Notes: generated from the letters alone by a model not told the origin. Positions 44,494 to 55,685 are shown, counted from the first letter of the stretch. The stretch: 64,000 nucleotides of DNA from Punica granatum (GCF_007655135.1 NC_045128.1:35124811-35188810); one strand, 5' to 3'. A program made the numbers and translations.

Positions 44494-46934
44494 ATGTCGG
44501 CGAAGACCATGTGGTCGCTCTCACCGTCTGCAAAGCTGGTGGCGTTCACGGTGCCCTTGATCCTGGTTTCGGTTCTCCTCACGGTGGTCGGCCCGAGGTC
44601 CCCCGGCCGGCTCATCCCGTCTGACAATTCCTGGCTGCTATGGAGCTTTGGCTCCTCTAAACACGATATTATCGTTCATGGGGGGGCAGCGGCCAACAGG
44701 ACTGCCGCGACGAGTGCGGACCGGATGGCGGCTGTGCTCGAGGTCCGGAAGCAAGTAGAGGAGGAAACCCCACCATCCCATACTGCGCCTCGGCCGGAGG
44801 CGGAGGATGGCGGCTCCGCATTTAACGTCTCCAGGCCTGCCCCGTCACCGACCGGCGTGGAAGTTGCATTAGGACACAAATCTGATCAAACGGTAAGCAA
44901 ATCTTCAACTTAATATTTTTGCCTTGTTTTAACAGAGCATTACTCGGCTTCTGCTTTAAACATGTTTTAATTAAATGTTTGACTGAGAGAAAAGGGGTAT
45001 AACGCAGTGACAAACACCCTCTAAGTTCGATTCTCATTAGTGAGACCACCTGTATCCCTTCCTCCTATTGTAACTGAAAAAATATTTAACTGATTTCAAG
45101 GTCAAACTATTTAAAACAATTTGACTCATGCTTGACATTAAATTTTTCCTGGTTCCTAATGGATTGCGGTATTGCTTACACTCCCCGGTTTGATTGTTTT
45201 GTGATATCGAAATCGTGTACATGAGCTTCGACAAGCATGTTTATCTTGAGTCTGAGTCTTGGTCTGGTTAGTGGAAAGATCTCCAACATTGAGCTCAATG
45301 AAATATGTATACAATTGCAGAATGCGACAATTGAAGATAGCCGGGTTCCGACTTTGAGCACTTCCAATCCTCCATCAATGAGCGAAGCTGTTGTACTTCC
45401 CGAGAAGAAACTGCCGCCGCCGCCTCCGCTGCGAGAGTATACAATATTGGATAGGCTCGAAGCAGGCCTGCGAAGAGCTCGATCAGCAATAAGAGAACAA
45501 AAGAATGGCAGTTCGACAAGTGACCCTGACTATGTTCCAATCGGTCCGATGTATCGGAATGCTAATGCCTTTCATAGGTAGTTCAGTGAGAATTTAGCCT
45601 AACAATAAATGGGATTTCAGGGATCAACTCAATCGATCTTAGTTTATATGTGCTCTTTCGTTCTGCAGGAGTTACTTGGAAATGGAAAAACAGTTTAAAA
45701 TTTTCGTATATGAAGAAGGGGAGCCACCAGTGTTCCATAATGGTCCTTGCAAGAGCATTTACGCCATGGAGGGGAATTTCATTCACATGATGGAAATAAG
45801 CACGCAATTCCGGACTGGGGACCCAGAGAAGGCTCATGTATTCTTCCTGCCTTTCAGCGTAACCATGATGGTCCAATTTGTATACGTGCAGGACTCACAT
45901 GACTTTGGTCCCATAAAGCAAACGGTTATAGACTACCTTAATGTTGTGTCCGCAAAATATCCATACTGGAATCGAAGCCTTGGGGCGGATCACTTCATGC
46001 TGGCCTGCCACGATTGGGTAAGATTACTGATATATACATAACGTTTCTTGAATCATTGCGCCGACATCATATGGCACTGAAATATCTTCAGTAGATATGA
46101 GTTGATGGGAATCGGGACATTCCGTGCTCTTCCTGTGCGGTGAGTCGGGTAAAGAGTGATACTAGAATTGGAAATATTGTTTGTGGGCACACAGGCTGAT
46201 CGTTATGCTTAACTGTTTTGTCCTAAACATTGATCTTGTATGCTGGTTCTGTGTTGTTTCAGGGGCCGGAGACTTCCAGAGCTGTTCCGAACCTCTATAA
46301 GAACTCAATCCGTGTTCTCTGCAATGCGAACACCTCTGAGGGATTTAACCCATCCAAGGATATTTCATTCCCAGAGATTAATCTTCATACAGGCGGGATA
46401 CGAGGCCTGATTGGGGGGCCATCGCCCTCCCATCGTCCGATCCTAGCTTTTTTCGCTGGTGGGCTCCACGGTCCCATTAGGCCCATCCTCCTAGAGCACT
46501 GGGAGCACAAGAATGATCCAGACATGCAGATTCACAAGTACCTCCGCCGGGGCGTGTCCTACATCGACATGATGAGAAAGAGCAAGTTCTGCATCTGCCC
46601 CAGTGGGTACGAGGTTGCGAGCCCCAGGGTTGTTGAGGCAATCTATACCGGCTGCATCCCAGTCCTAATCTCAGACCACTACGTCCCGCCATTCAGCGAC
46701 GTGCTGAACTGGAAGTCATTCTCGGTCGAGGTCCCCGTGAGCGAGATCCCGAACCTGAAGAATATACTCGCGAGCATATCGCCGAGGCAGTACATAAGGA
46801 TGCAGAGGAGGGTGGTCCAGATAAGGAGGCATTTCGAGGTAAACTCTCCTCCCAAGAGGTTCGATGTGTTCCACATGATCCTCCATTCCCTTTGGCTTAG
46901 GAGACTCAACGTTAGAGTCCATGACAATCATTAA
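44494..46934 (+). CDS. Exostosin-family (GT47) glycosyltransferase, copy B
   Basis: Close paralogue of copy A with the same four-exon structure: 44494-44892, 45321-45577, 45669-46017, 46263-46934, closing at 558 aa. The start MSAKTMWSLSPSAKL includes five residues that copy A cannot use because its first codon is GTG. There is one membrane anchor (about residues 14-32), a Pro-rich stem (LPPPPPLREYTILDRLEAGL) and then the GT47 domain with YNIFVYEEG-type opening (here FKIFVYEEGEPPVFHNGP), FFAGGLHGPIRP and SKFCICPSGYEVASPRVVEAI. Differences from copy A are scattered and mostly in the stem. Substrate unknown; a Golgi location is inferred from the family. Intron 1 carries a young SINE. Confidence 0.92.
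44987..45084 (+). mobile_element. Young SINE insertion in glycosyltransferase copy B intron 1
   Basis: Absent from unit A, which reads TTTGACTGATTTCAAG at 31554-31569. In B the insert is bordered by TTTGACTGA (44978-44986) and TTTAACTGA (45085-45093), a 9-bp target duplication with one mismatch. The insert has GTATAACGCAGTGAC, a good B box (AAGTTCGATTCTC), TGTATCCCTTCCTCC and a short A-rich tail. It is a short member of the SINE family seen elsewhere in the window. Confidence 0.75.
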
Positions 46935-47639
46935 ATCAAAGCTCTCAAGGGTCATTGCTCGTGCTGCTGTAGATTATGGGAATTAAAAACAATTGAAAAC
47001 GTTGTAGGAAGAGCATTGATTTTTTTGCGAAATTGAAAATTGAAAATGCATTTCCAGATAGGAGAAACATGGTTTGTCTCTATGTTGACTTGCAAAAGCT
47101 CAAGATTATCATCCTTACATCCATTCCTTCATTGACTAGTGCTCGGTTTTGCTTATCATGGTGTTGGCTTGGCCATTCCCTTCAACCTTCATTCACACGT
47201 GCTGCTTGCATTGCATACGTACATTGTTCTCTTAATCGAAGCAAGGACATCTTTAATCGACTGCTCTTGTCTCTCCCAATATGGAGATGCCAAATTCAAA
47301 ATTCTGTTCGTCCTCCGATAATTATATTAATGGAAACCGCAGCTCCTCGTATTGTGCATGCATAATGTGCAATGCCCGGCCTTTTCTGGCCTTCTAGAAT
47401 CGGACCTCTGTATATCTCGCATTAACGGGCATGCAATGTCTTGGGTTTTCCGGACATTTGTGTGTAAACCGAATCGAAGCCTAAGAAATAAAGAAGTGAT
47501 ACGAGGATATGAAGTACTCTCCTTACCAACGTCATATGTACGAGTTTACGTCAGGGTATGTGCAAGCGCTGTCCAGCCCTCGAATCAAAGCTGGCTCCAA
47601 ATAGTAACTTTTCTAACTTAATATCCTTATGTGTAATGG

Positions 47640-47800
47640 AAAAAAAAATAAAAAAAATTCACGTCCATGTCTGATAGCTAAGAGATTTCATGTTCGATAT
47701 TTAATAAGATTATTTGTGTTCCTTCATTAACTATTAAAATTTTTATTTCATTGTATGAGATTTACGGTCTTCCTTAAAAAAATTTTCATGATATGAGAGT
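47640..47800 (+). mobile_element. tRNA-derived SINE-like element, copy 6
   Basis: Unit B counterpart of 34160-34300: AAGAGATTTCATGTTCGATA, TTCCTTCATTAACTATTAAA, TTTTATTTCATTGTATGAGA, CTTCCTT then A residues. Confidence 0.6.
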
Positions 47801-47934
47801 TTTACTTTTTTATTATTAGCTGGCTCAAAATGGATTAAATAGAGTATGCATCCTGGAAAAAAAATCCTTATGCCTCATTAATTCTTGCTCATTATAACTT
47901 ATATCCCTTATTTATATATATATATATAAAGTTA

Positions 47935-48080
47935 CATCGAAAAAGTGGGTGAGTGTGGCGCGCGCATACTCACATATTCGCTGTCAAGAGGTTGTAAGTT
48001 CAATTCTCATTATAGACTACTCGGATTTTTTTATTAATTATTAGAATTTCTATTTTATTTGCCTAGATCAATCACTGAAA
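47935..48080 (+). mobile_element. tRNA-derived SINE-like element, copy 7
   Basis: Unit B counterpart of 34610-34740, with GTGTGGCGCGCGCATACTCA, AAGAGGTTGTAAGTTCAATT and TTAATTATTAGAATTTCTAT. Confidence 0.55.
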
Positions 48081-48949
48081 AAGAAGTTATACCTTACTCA
48101 CTTGCACACAATTTATATTCTATCAATAAACGCCTAATTTATTTTTCATATTCGGGATTCCCACAATCCCAACTTCTTATTTAAGATAAGTAGGCAAAGA
48201 GGAACTATCATCTTTATACATTATTCCCTCCACGATGGTTAATTTTATACTCCTTACCGATGACCCTCTTTAATTCTCATTTTGTTTATACTCCTCACCG
48301 ATGACCCTATTTAATTCTCATTTTCTTGTGTTTATGATTCATTTTAATTCTTATCTTCTTGTTTATTACGATTAATAAGGAAAGAAAATCATTACAGTTT
48401 TTTGTAGATAAGTATTTAAACAATAAAATTATCTTGAAGAACTCTCATCATAAAGTGCACTCTATTACGACTAAGAGAAAATCTAAACTCCATACTCATG
48501 TCATGTTCGATTCTTTTATTTTCTTAATTTATGCGATTTAATTTAAAATTAATATGTATTTATGCTGATATGTTTTTTTCATAAGAATTTCAATAAATAA
48601 ACTAAATTTTTTAATGAATTTTGCATCTAAAAAAAAGGTAAAATAAAAAATAAATTAATCTTATTAAATAAATTAAAAATCTCATGCTAAAATTTTAGTT
48701 TTAGGTCACGAAATCTTGGGCCGCCTCTGCCTCAAATTGTACTGCCGTCCAAATTAGACAATACAAACCTGTTAAAGGATTGCAAAATGTTCGGGCCATT
48801 GATCGTTTAAATTGAAATCCTATGTTCTAAACTTATTAACTATGATGTTCTGGTTTACACGGCCTTACCTTGACCATGAACAATAACGACAGACTTTAAT
48901 TTGGTGTTTAAATGGAGTAAATAATATGTCCCCGCTGCTGTGCATCCAC

Positions 48950-48981
<32 letters not shown>

Positions 48982-49005
48982 GTGTGTGCGCGCGCGTGTG
49001 AGTGT
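48950..49005 (+). repeat. (TA)n/(CA)n microsatellite, empty site of the palindrome
   Basis: Alternating TA, CA and GC dinucleotides at the place that corresponds to the palindrome insertion point in unit A. Flanking sequence on both sides (AAATGGAGTAAAT, then GCCATTTGGCATGCA) matches the outer flanks of the palindrome. Confidence 0.75.
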
Positions 49006-49021
49006 GTTGGGTGCCATTTGG

Positions 49022-49053
49022 CATGCACAGTTCCTGCTCACTGGCCACGTGGC
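49022..49053 (+). promoter_or_regulatory. RY-like motif and ABRE in the LEA copy B promoter
   Basis: CATGCAC (49022-49028) and GCCACGTGGC (49044-49053), with a TATATATAA tract near 49100 and the ATG at 49164. Same layout as copy A, supporting seed or ABA control. Confidence 0.6.
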
Positions 49054-49163
49054 AGTACCTCAAAAGGATCCGTCTTCTTCTTCTCATCTTATACCGAACA
49101 TATATATAACCGAGGCATAAGTTGGCGGGCTATAGCTAGCTTGTGTCGGGTTTGCGAGCGAGA

Positions 49164-49832
49164 ATGGCTACGACAAAGGACGAGGATCGGGAGAGATCTG
49201 AGATGGTGGCCGAAGTGAAAGGGAGGGACGGCCCTGTGGGCGAGCTGAGAGGCCTGAGGGATGCGGCCAAGGCTGCAGCGGTTAAGGCCAGGGACTTGCT
49301 CTCGGGTGAGGCCGGGGGGACGGATCGCAGGCAGCCGGAGACGGAGGAACCGGGGCGGCAGAAGCTGGAAGAGATGAGACTCAGGGCAACCGGGCAGCAC
49401 GAGGAAGCTCAGAGGTGACCGATATAATATAATTAACATCCGCTAATAACTAGCCAGGCTACTTTATAATGTTTTTTGTAATTTTCTTCTTCGTACGGGC
49501 CTACGTTGGATGAGATTATATAACTACATACGTGTAATTATGTTGAAATGTTAAGATGAATGAGTGCAGTGATATTTTATTCCATCATGAGATCCTGAAG
49601 AAGTCGATTTGGATGGATTTTGATGATTGATCTCTTTCCCAGGGGAATGGAGGCGAAGGACAACATAGTGAGCTCAATAGGGAGCGTCACCGATGCAATC
49701 AAGGAGAAACTGACTCAGCCGACCGACGTGGTTAATGAGACCCGGTTGGCGCACGAGCATGGCGCGGCCCTCAGGGAAGACCCTACAGCTGGACCAACCG
49801 GGTCTGAACACATCCCACCGGGAGCGGCTTGA
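49164..49832 (+). CDS. LEA-like hydrophilic seed protein, copy B (complete)
   Basis: Two exons, 49164-49414 and 49643-49832, GT-AG intron of 228 bp, closing at 146 aa. The product is very hydrophilic, rich in Glu, Arg, Lys, Ala and Gly with no Cys or membrane segment: MATTKDEDRERSEMV, AAKAAAVKARDLLSGEAGG, KLEEMRLRATGQHEEAQR. Exon 2 gives NIVSSIGSVTDAIKEKLTQP and an AHEHGAA...GAA tail. The Ala/Lys/Glu amphipathic pattern and the ABRE plus RY promoter fit a late-embryogenesis-abundant type protein that protects seeds during drying. I cannot assign a LEA group with certainty. The start was chosen as the first ATG after the TATA tract. Exon 2 is absent from copy A. Confidence 0.65.
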
Positions 49833-50880
49833 TCTTGTCGATTTACTGGATTACAACGGATATGAAATCTCTACACATGCATCTTCACTTTCATGAACAG
49901 TACAGGGAGATGGATACTCGGTGTCTTATGATTTCGGGTCTTCTGCTTTGTATGTATGCCCTGATTAAACTCGATCCGTAGCGGCCGGGAGAGTCGTGCT
50001 TAATCTCATAAAGAAGCGAAACGCAATGGAAGTTCACATTGCAATTGAATTCACCGGCTGGTCATATGGGATCGCCATAGAGCATATAAAAAGTTACATA
50101 TGTTTCTGAGAAAAAGAGCCAAAGGCAGTGGTACCTCATCGAGAACCTTGAGGTCTGAAGGATCAATTCTCGCCTGTAGAACCTATCATGTTCTTTTATT
50201 TTTTATTTGCCTTTTCGGTCACTGAACTTAAGAATCTTCTTTCTAGTTGAACAGAAAAGAAAATCTAATTTTTTTTGTAATTAACGATTGGATGACCTCT
50301 ACTAGGTTCATAAACCTAAGGAATTCCACTTGGTGGAGATGATAAAATGCAGATTTTTATTAGTTTCATTCAGGAAATATTCAAGAGTTAAAAGAGTCAT
50401 CCTTGCAGTTCATATTTGAGTCGTATTTAGCGTTCAACTACCGCATATTGTTATAATAGATAGTCTGGATGAAAATTTTGATAATCACCGTACCGGCTAG
50501 TCGACTCTGTATATGCTGGTCAGCCTGTTTGTCGAAAAATACTCAAATGGAGAGAGTTTCGCTGGGCAACTATTTAAAAGAAAACGCGGGCGTGACAGAG
50601 ACAGTAGATCTCAAGAGAAATTAAATAAATACTCAAATATAACTTCTAATCAGATGACGGCGGATGGTTTGGTGCCTTGCTTGAAGGAAAAAAGGGCCTA
50701 GAACGTCGAAGAATTGAAGAGACTAAATTTAGATTAACCGAAAGAAGTCTGTATAATGAACCGTAGGGAAAGAACGATGATTACAAACTAAACAGGATGT
50801 TGAAAATCTAAAGGATCATATGTACAAGGAACTAGATGGACAAGCCGAAAGAAAGAAACTGCATGAACATTTTGATAGAG
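49833..50880. other. 3' flank of the LEA gene and unclassified spacer
   Basis: No coding ORF recognised. The part from about 50500 may be the end or internal leader of the gypsy element that follows on the minus strand; its exact LTR end is not visible. Confidence 0.4.
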
Positions 50881-51404
50881 TTTCTGATGAATCGATATGT
50901 GTGAGCGTATGTCCCCTGATCTCCTAAGCCTAATATTTATAGAGCAGCCAAGCCCCTATCCAACGTAACATCATCCACCTTCCCTTGCTTTTGCCAGTTG
51001 ATGAACGTGGAAGTTTGATCGTGCATTCGTGCTACTACGGCTTGCCATCAGATGACCAAGTCTTACTCTGCTTCTTTTCCACTTTTATCAGTTTCTCCAA
51101 ACATCATGTTCCGTCAACTATCACATCATGAACGTACGTAACCGCTTCACTCCATCAACTGTTCTAGGATTATCTCTGACGTAATCTTCTTATCCTCTGA
51201 TCCTTGACAGAATTGGGTAAGGCCCTAAAAGTACATCAGGCTTCCGCAATTTCATGAGCCGGTTGTAACCATCAATTGAGTTAGGCTTTAATTTAACTTC
51301 GAGACGGGCCAAAAACCTATTCGGTCTGAAATTACAATGGGTCATCTAACTCAATCTCATCAATTGGGCCTTAATTTCAGAAAATCCGAAATATGGTGTC
51401 AACA
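50881..51404 (-). mobile_element. Ty3/gypsy LTR (3' LTR, minus strand, far end unresolved)
   Basis: On the minus strand the LTR begins TGTTGACACCATATTTCGG at 51404, directly after a purine-rich tract (GCGGGGGCAAA, 51405-51415) that fits a polypurine tract. A TATA box (TATAAATA, 50941-50934) lies about 470 bp into it, suiting the U3/R border. I could not find the closing CA, so 50881 is a minimum extent. Confidence 0.6.
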
Positions 51405-51416
51405 TTTGCCCCCGCA

Positions 51417-51859
51417 TGTGTGCCTCGAACGATCTTGCGAAGTTCGAGGTATACATGTATTTGCCACTTGATTTCCTCCTTTGCCTTCAATGTGAGTTCA
51501 TCTGACAGCTTGCGAGACGGTTTCTTGTAAGGTCTGAAACCCTCCTTGATCAGTAGGCGGTGCTCCATTAAGCTACGATCAAGGCCTGGCATGTAAGAGT
51601 AATCCCACGCAAAATGGTCACGAAATTCGCACCACAGATCAATTAACTCACTCCAAAATGGTTCATCAAGGAGACCACTAATGAAAGTTGACCTCGGCTT
51701 CGAATCAAAACCGAGATCTGCTTCCACCAAGGGGTCTTGTACTTCTGCTTTTACATGGTCTAACTTGGCAGGAGCGAGCTCTAACCTATCCATTCCAAGT
51801 TCTCGTTCGACTTTAGATTGTCCTAGCAGTTCGGTCCACTCCGAGCACTTCTCAGCCAC
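51417..51859 (-). pseudogene. Ty3/gypsy pol fragment (protease-RT linker and RT start)
   Basis: The minus-strand frame contains LIDLWCEFRDHFAWDYSYMPGL, MEHRLLIKEGFRPYKKPSR and LTLKAKEEIKW, the conserved linker just before gypsy reverse transcriptase. The frame then runs straight into the polypurine tract and LTR, so RT, RNase H and integrase are deleted. Non-autonomous remnant. Confidence 0.85.
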
Positions 51860-52345
51860 CTAAATTTCAATCTCGACGACCAACTTTATTAAGATCTGTT
51901 GGACCGCTGCTTCTTTATCCCTTTGAGGGGATTCATGGGACTTCTTTAATAATTGGTTCGCCCTTCTTCGGCCTAGCTGAGAAATAAATTACGCTCAATA
52001 AATTTATTACTTTAATTACTATAATATTAATAAAATATTAATTTCCACCTTTCAATACTAATAAATTGATTATGAATGATAAACTCCACTAATTATTTAC
52101 ATTAAATAACGACATAATATTATTTTACAATCAATATCAATTTAAATCTAAATTATACTACCAATGTCATCAATTGATAAAAGAAATAATAAATTTAGTG
52201 GCTGGAAAAAGAGATCAAAAAATATTTTAATGCATAATTATTATTGATTTCTATTTCTTATTTATATTCTCATAAATTTAATTTTTTTATTATAAATTTT
52301 TGTTTAAAAATTTGTACATTGCGCGGGCCTAAAAACCTAATAATT
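51860..52345. other. AT-rich block ending in a Helitron-like phrase
   Basis: Very AT-rich, no ORF. It ends ACATTGCGCGGGCCTAAAAAC followed by CTAA, resembling the end of the 17513-17988 block. This may be a Helitron or MITE fragment. Confidence 0.35.
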
Positions 52346-52828
52346 AATAAATTGGTACGGATAATCCCACTAAGTACTGAACATGAGAATGTGATGTTTC
52401 ACATCTCTTTTCCTTTAACAAAAACACCACGTGACATACACATGGTGCTGATGTTGCAAGATCGTGATATCTGCTTTTAGGACTAGCCGCATGTTAGAGA
52501 ATGAAGGTATAGACTTCACGACAAGTACTTGATCGGGCCACCTTGGGCCGGGCCCATCAGAAGATACGTGCATGGGAATGGGTTCTACTTGGAACAGGCA
52601 GGAAACCACTACATGTTTCGATTTTCGGTTTCTATGGAGGCAGACAGAAATCGGAATTACAAACCTCATCTAAAAATAAGTTCTGGGTACTTAATCGAGG
52701 GATCAAAAAGCCATGGGGCAAGCCTAACCCGGACAGTTCCATCAGAGGACTAGCACCGGGGGCACACGCATCGGCCGCTAGGTTTGAGAAGTTTTCACGG
52801 TTGAAGAGGCTGGGCTTACTAATAAATC

Positions 52829-53049
52829 GGCTTCGTTTGGTTTTGAAAATAATAATTCTACTATACTTTATTTTTTTTCCAATTCAATAACATAATCATT
52901 ACTTTTTTTATCTTTTTCTTCAATTAAATAATAAATTCTCTCACATATTTTATTCTTAATCGTTATTGCAACTAACTTTTTAATACAAAATTCTCATAAC
53001 TATTTTATCTCCATTTTATACAGTTAACTCTACCCCAAAACCAAATGTT
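52829..53049. mobile_element. MITE-like element, TTTGGTTTTG family
   Basis: 220-bp AT-rich block with inverted ends TTCGTTTGGTTTTGAAAA and CCCCAAAACCAAATG; internal phrases resemble 12543-12808. Non-coding. Confidence 0.65.
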
Positions 53050-54004
53050 CACTAAGTTTCAAGGTTTTCCAGTATAGAGAGCGAACATTATTAAATTATA
53101 GAATAATTGAAGCGCCCGATTCAATTGATCAATAATATACACAACTTACATGATCATAAAAATAAGGAAGCTATCCAAAAATTAAGGAAGCAAAAGAAGG
53201 AGAAATCTAGGCTATAAAATTAATGTAGTACACCTAACAATTATGTTACAACTGGCTAATTTATAGAGAAAATATCTCCAATAATAAAGTCCCATGAGAA
53301 GTGCGAGTGCATAACGATACTTGAGATTGAGGAGGATCACTTGGTTAGGAATGGACATGGACCCCGAGTTTAAAAGGACCTCAGTGTCAGTGTCATTAAT
53401 TAGTGCATGGAGACGTCGGCCACCTATTTGCTTCCGCGTGAATCCGAGACCGATATGGCTGCCTCAATTGCAAAACATGGGAGAGATTATTAGGTGATCC
53501 TACCTCACCAAATGACATGAGGAAGAATCAATTAAATTGCAATCAACTAAATAATAAGTGATAATCACTCGATTAATTGTGGTAAGTCTTCTTAATTGAA
53601 GTAATCTTATTGGTTCTTTCTCACTGCATCATTATGAGTATTCAAAATTTTCTCAAAACATGGAGAGATGCTTTTCACATTTGAATTGAATCCAATTGAG
53701 GGTACAGCTCTCCATGTAGAAACCGCTCCAACCCTAAGAGGCGCCCTAATTATATTATATTGTTGAGGAGTTAAATAAATAAATAAAAGTTGTTCCACAT
53801 CAGACAAAACAAGAAAAGAGTTGGATTTATATGGAATTGAGTTTCATCGTTACATGACTGCTTTAACTTTTGAATTGAAGATGTAATAAAATTCATATAA
53901 ATTCAATGAAAATTTAACATTCGATGGAGATGGGTCTAAATCTGTATGAATTCGGTGGAAATCAAACAATGAATGCGTTGGTCTGTTTGAACATATTCTC
54001 GATC

Positions 54005-54200
54005 GGGGTGCAGAAGTAATAAGTGAGACTGATGTGAGCCGAGGACAGGTAGGTTAGAATGATGGGCTTGGGGAGGGGAGACCAGTCAGGATAGAAAGGT
54101 GGTTTTTTTTTTTTGGCTCGAAAGGGTAGAAAGGTGGTTGAGGGAGTTAAAGAAGAAAATTAAGATATAACTAAGTATATACAGGAAGAACATATAAAAG
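54005..54200 (+). repeat. Dispersed repeat, copy 2
   Basis: Related to 27480-27660, with an extra T-rich insert in the middle (about 54102-54135). Shared phrases include AGGTAGGTTAGAATGATGGG-like and GAGGGAGTTAAAGAAGAAAA. Confidence 0.5.
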
Positions 54201-54339
54201 GATTTTATTGAGATTTACTCATATTATATAGCGTATTATATACTCTTGTGACTATTAATGATATGGCATGGCCGACCATCACCTTGCTCTAGGTAGTCTC
54301 GGCTTCTCTTCTCTAGGCATTAATTTTAGTGTTTTAAAT

Positions 54340-54500
54340 GTTTTTTTGTTACAAAGAAAGTCATAAATCTAATAAGTTGAAATATAAATCATAAATATCT
54401 AATAAAAGGACACGGATAATTCTACTGGATATTGAATATAGAACTTTTTGATCACTAGGCGAAAGATTCGTCACCACACTATACTCTCTCTTGGTAATCT
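54340..54500 (-). mobile_element. tRNA-derived SINE-like element, copy 8
   Basis: On the minus strand: GAGAGTATAGTGTGGTGACG, GATCAAAAAGTTCTATATTC, TGTCCTTTTATTAGATATTT, GACTTTCTTTGTAAC then A residues. Its body is close to copy 9. Confidence 0.65.
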
Positions 54501-55534
54501 TATGTTTTACTTCTTTTGTCTATTTTAAGTGTACATATATGTTTGGATGGCACTTGTTCTGAGTGAGTTGAGTTATCAAACTCCAGAGAAAAGTTATTAT
54601 GGTATCAAAGCTCATTGATGAAATCAAAGCTCTAGCGTCTTCATGAAAGCTAGGAAGCAGAACAAGGGTGAATTCCCGACTTCCGGCTATCCATTGGACA
54701 CCGGCTCGATCGTCACAGTCAGTGAATGAGGAATCCTCCACGAATGCTAGCTCTAGAAGAGCGGCGGCGGATTGTCACTTGAAGAATAGATAACGGGGAG
54801 CAGTGTCCTGCGTTTTTCATTGACAACAACGTGAATATCACACAAGAGCAGCAAGATTAAAATTAATGCCTAGAGAAGCAAAGACTACCTGGAGCAAAGG
54901 GATGATGGTTGACCATGCACTATTATTAATACTGAAGAGTCCTTATTATCCTATACAATGTAATATGAGTAAATCTCAATGACATTATAGTAAAGATAAG
55001 AGTTTCCACTTATTGATAAGACAAAAAAAGATAAGAGTTTCTTCCCTTTGGTTATAACGAAGAAAGAAAGGAGAGGAAAGAAGATAAAGAGATACGAGAC
55101 ACGTAAATTCTTGTTTTCAGGTGAGAAAAATGTGCTACAACACTTCATTGTTTCGTGATTAGAGAGACAAGAGTCGATCGTTTGAAACGACGGAAAGACT
55201 ATGATTGTGACGGGAGAAGGGTATGGGGCAAAATTAGAGGTTATTAAAGGGAAGAAGGAAGGCCTATATACCATATGACAGAATCTAAAACGGGAGTCAA
55301 GACAAGAAGGAGAAATCATTGGCGTGCTGATTTCTTATTTATAATAGCCTCTATTTGCTTTGTCACTTGCTCCCTTGGAACGTATTCTCCCCGTGGTAGC
55401 CCTTTTTTCTAATGATACACGTGATCCCAATTTTCTCAAATAATAATTGCCAGTATTTTATTTTCAACTTTTTATAATGGAAAGTAGATAATATTAAATA
55501 ACGAATAATAATATATGATATCAAAAAAAAAAAG

Positions 55535-55685
55535 TGCAGCGCATTAGCGTAAGCTTTCGGGTGGTGACCAAAAGGTTCAGTTTCATACTCGTGGTGAGAC
55601 TATTGTGTCCCTTTATTAGATATTTAAGATTTATATTTCATTATATTAGACTCACTAGCTTTCTTTGTAATTGAAAAAAATAACA
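55535..55685 (+). mobile_element. tRNA-derived SINE-like element, copy 9
   Basis: AGCGCATTAGCGTAAGC head, AAAAGGTTCAGTTTCATACT (B-box-like), TGTCCCTTTATTAGATATTT, TTATATTTCATTATATTAGA, CTTTCTTTGTAATTG then A residues. Likely close to full length at about 150 bp. Confidence 0.65.

Larger units (their letters stand above)
41603..49414 (+). repeat. Tandem segmental duplication, unit B
   Basis: Second unit, joined directly to unit A behind LEA exon 1. It contains glycosyltransferase copy B and the complete LEA-like gene. Relative to A it has a roughly 900-bp extra block (43241-44142), a SINE at 44987-45084 and a longer (TA)n tract (41914-41949), and it lacks the palindrome. Confidence 0.9.

Noticed and set aside
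54951..55319. 122-codon minus-strand ORF
   Set aside because: Phe/Ser/Leu-rich composition of AT-rich noncoding DNA, no domain, no splice or promoter support.
6600..55685. SINE heads considered as functional tRNA genes
   Set aside because: Only A/B-box-like motifs are present; no cloverleaf, anticodon arm or acceptor stem pairing is visible.
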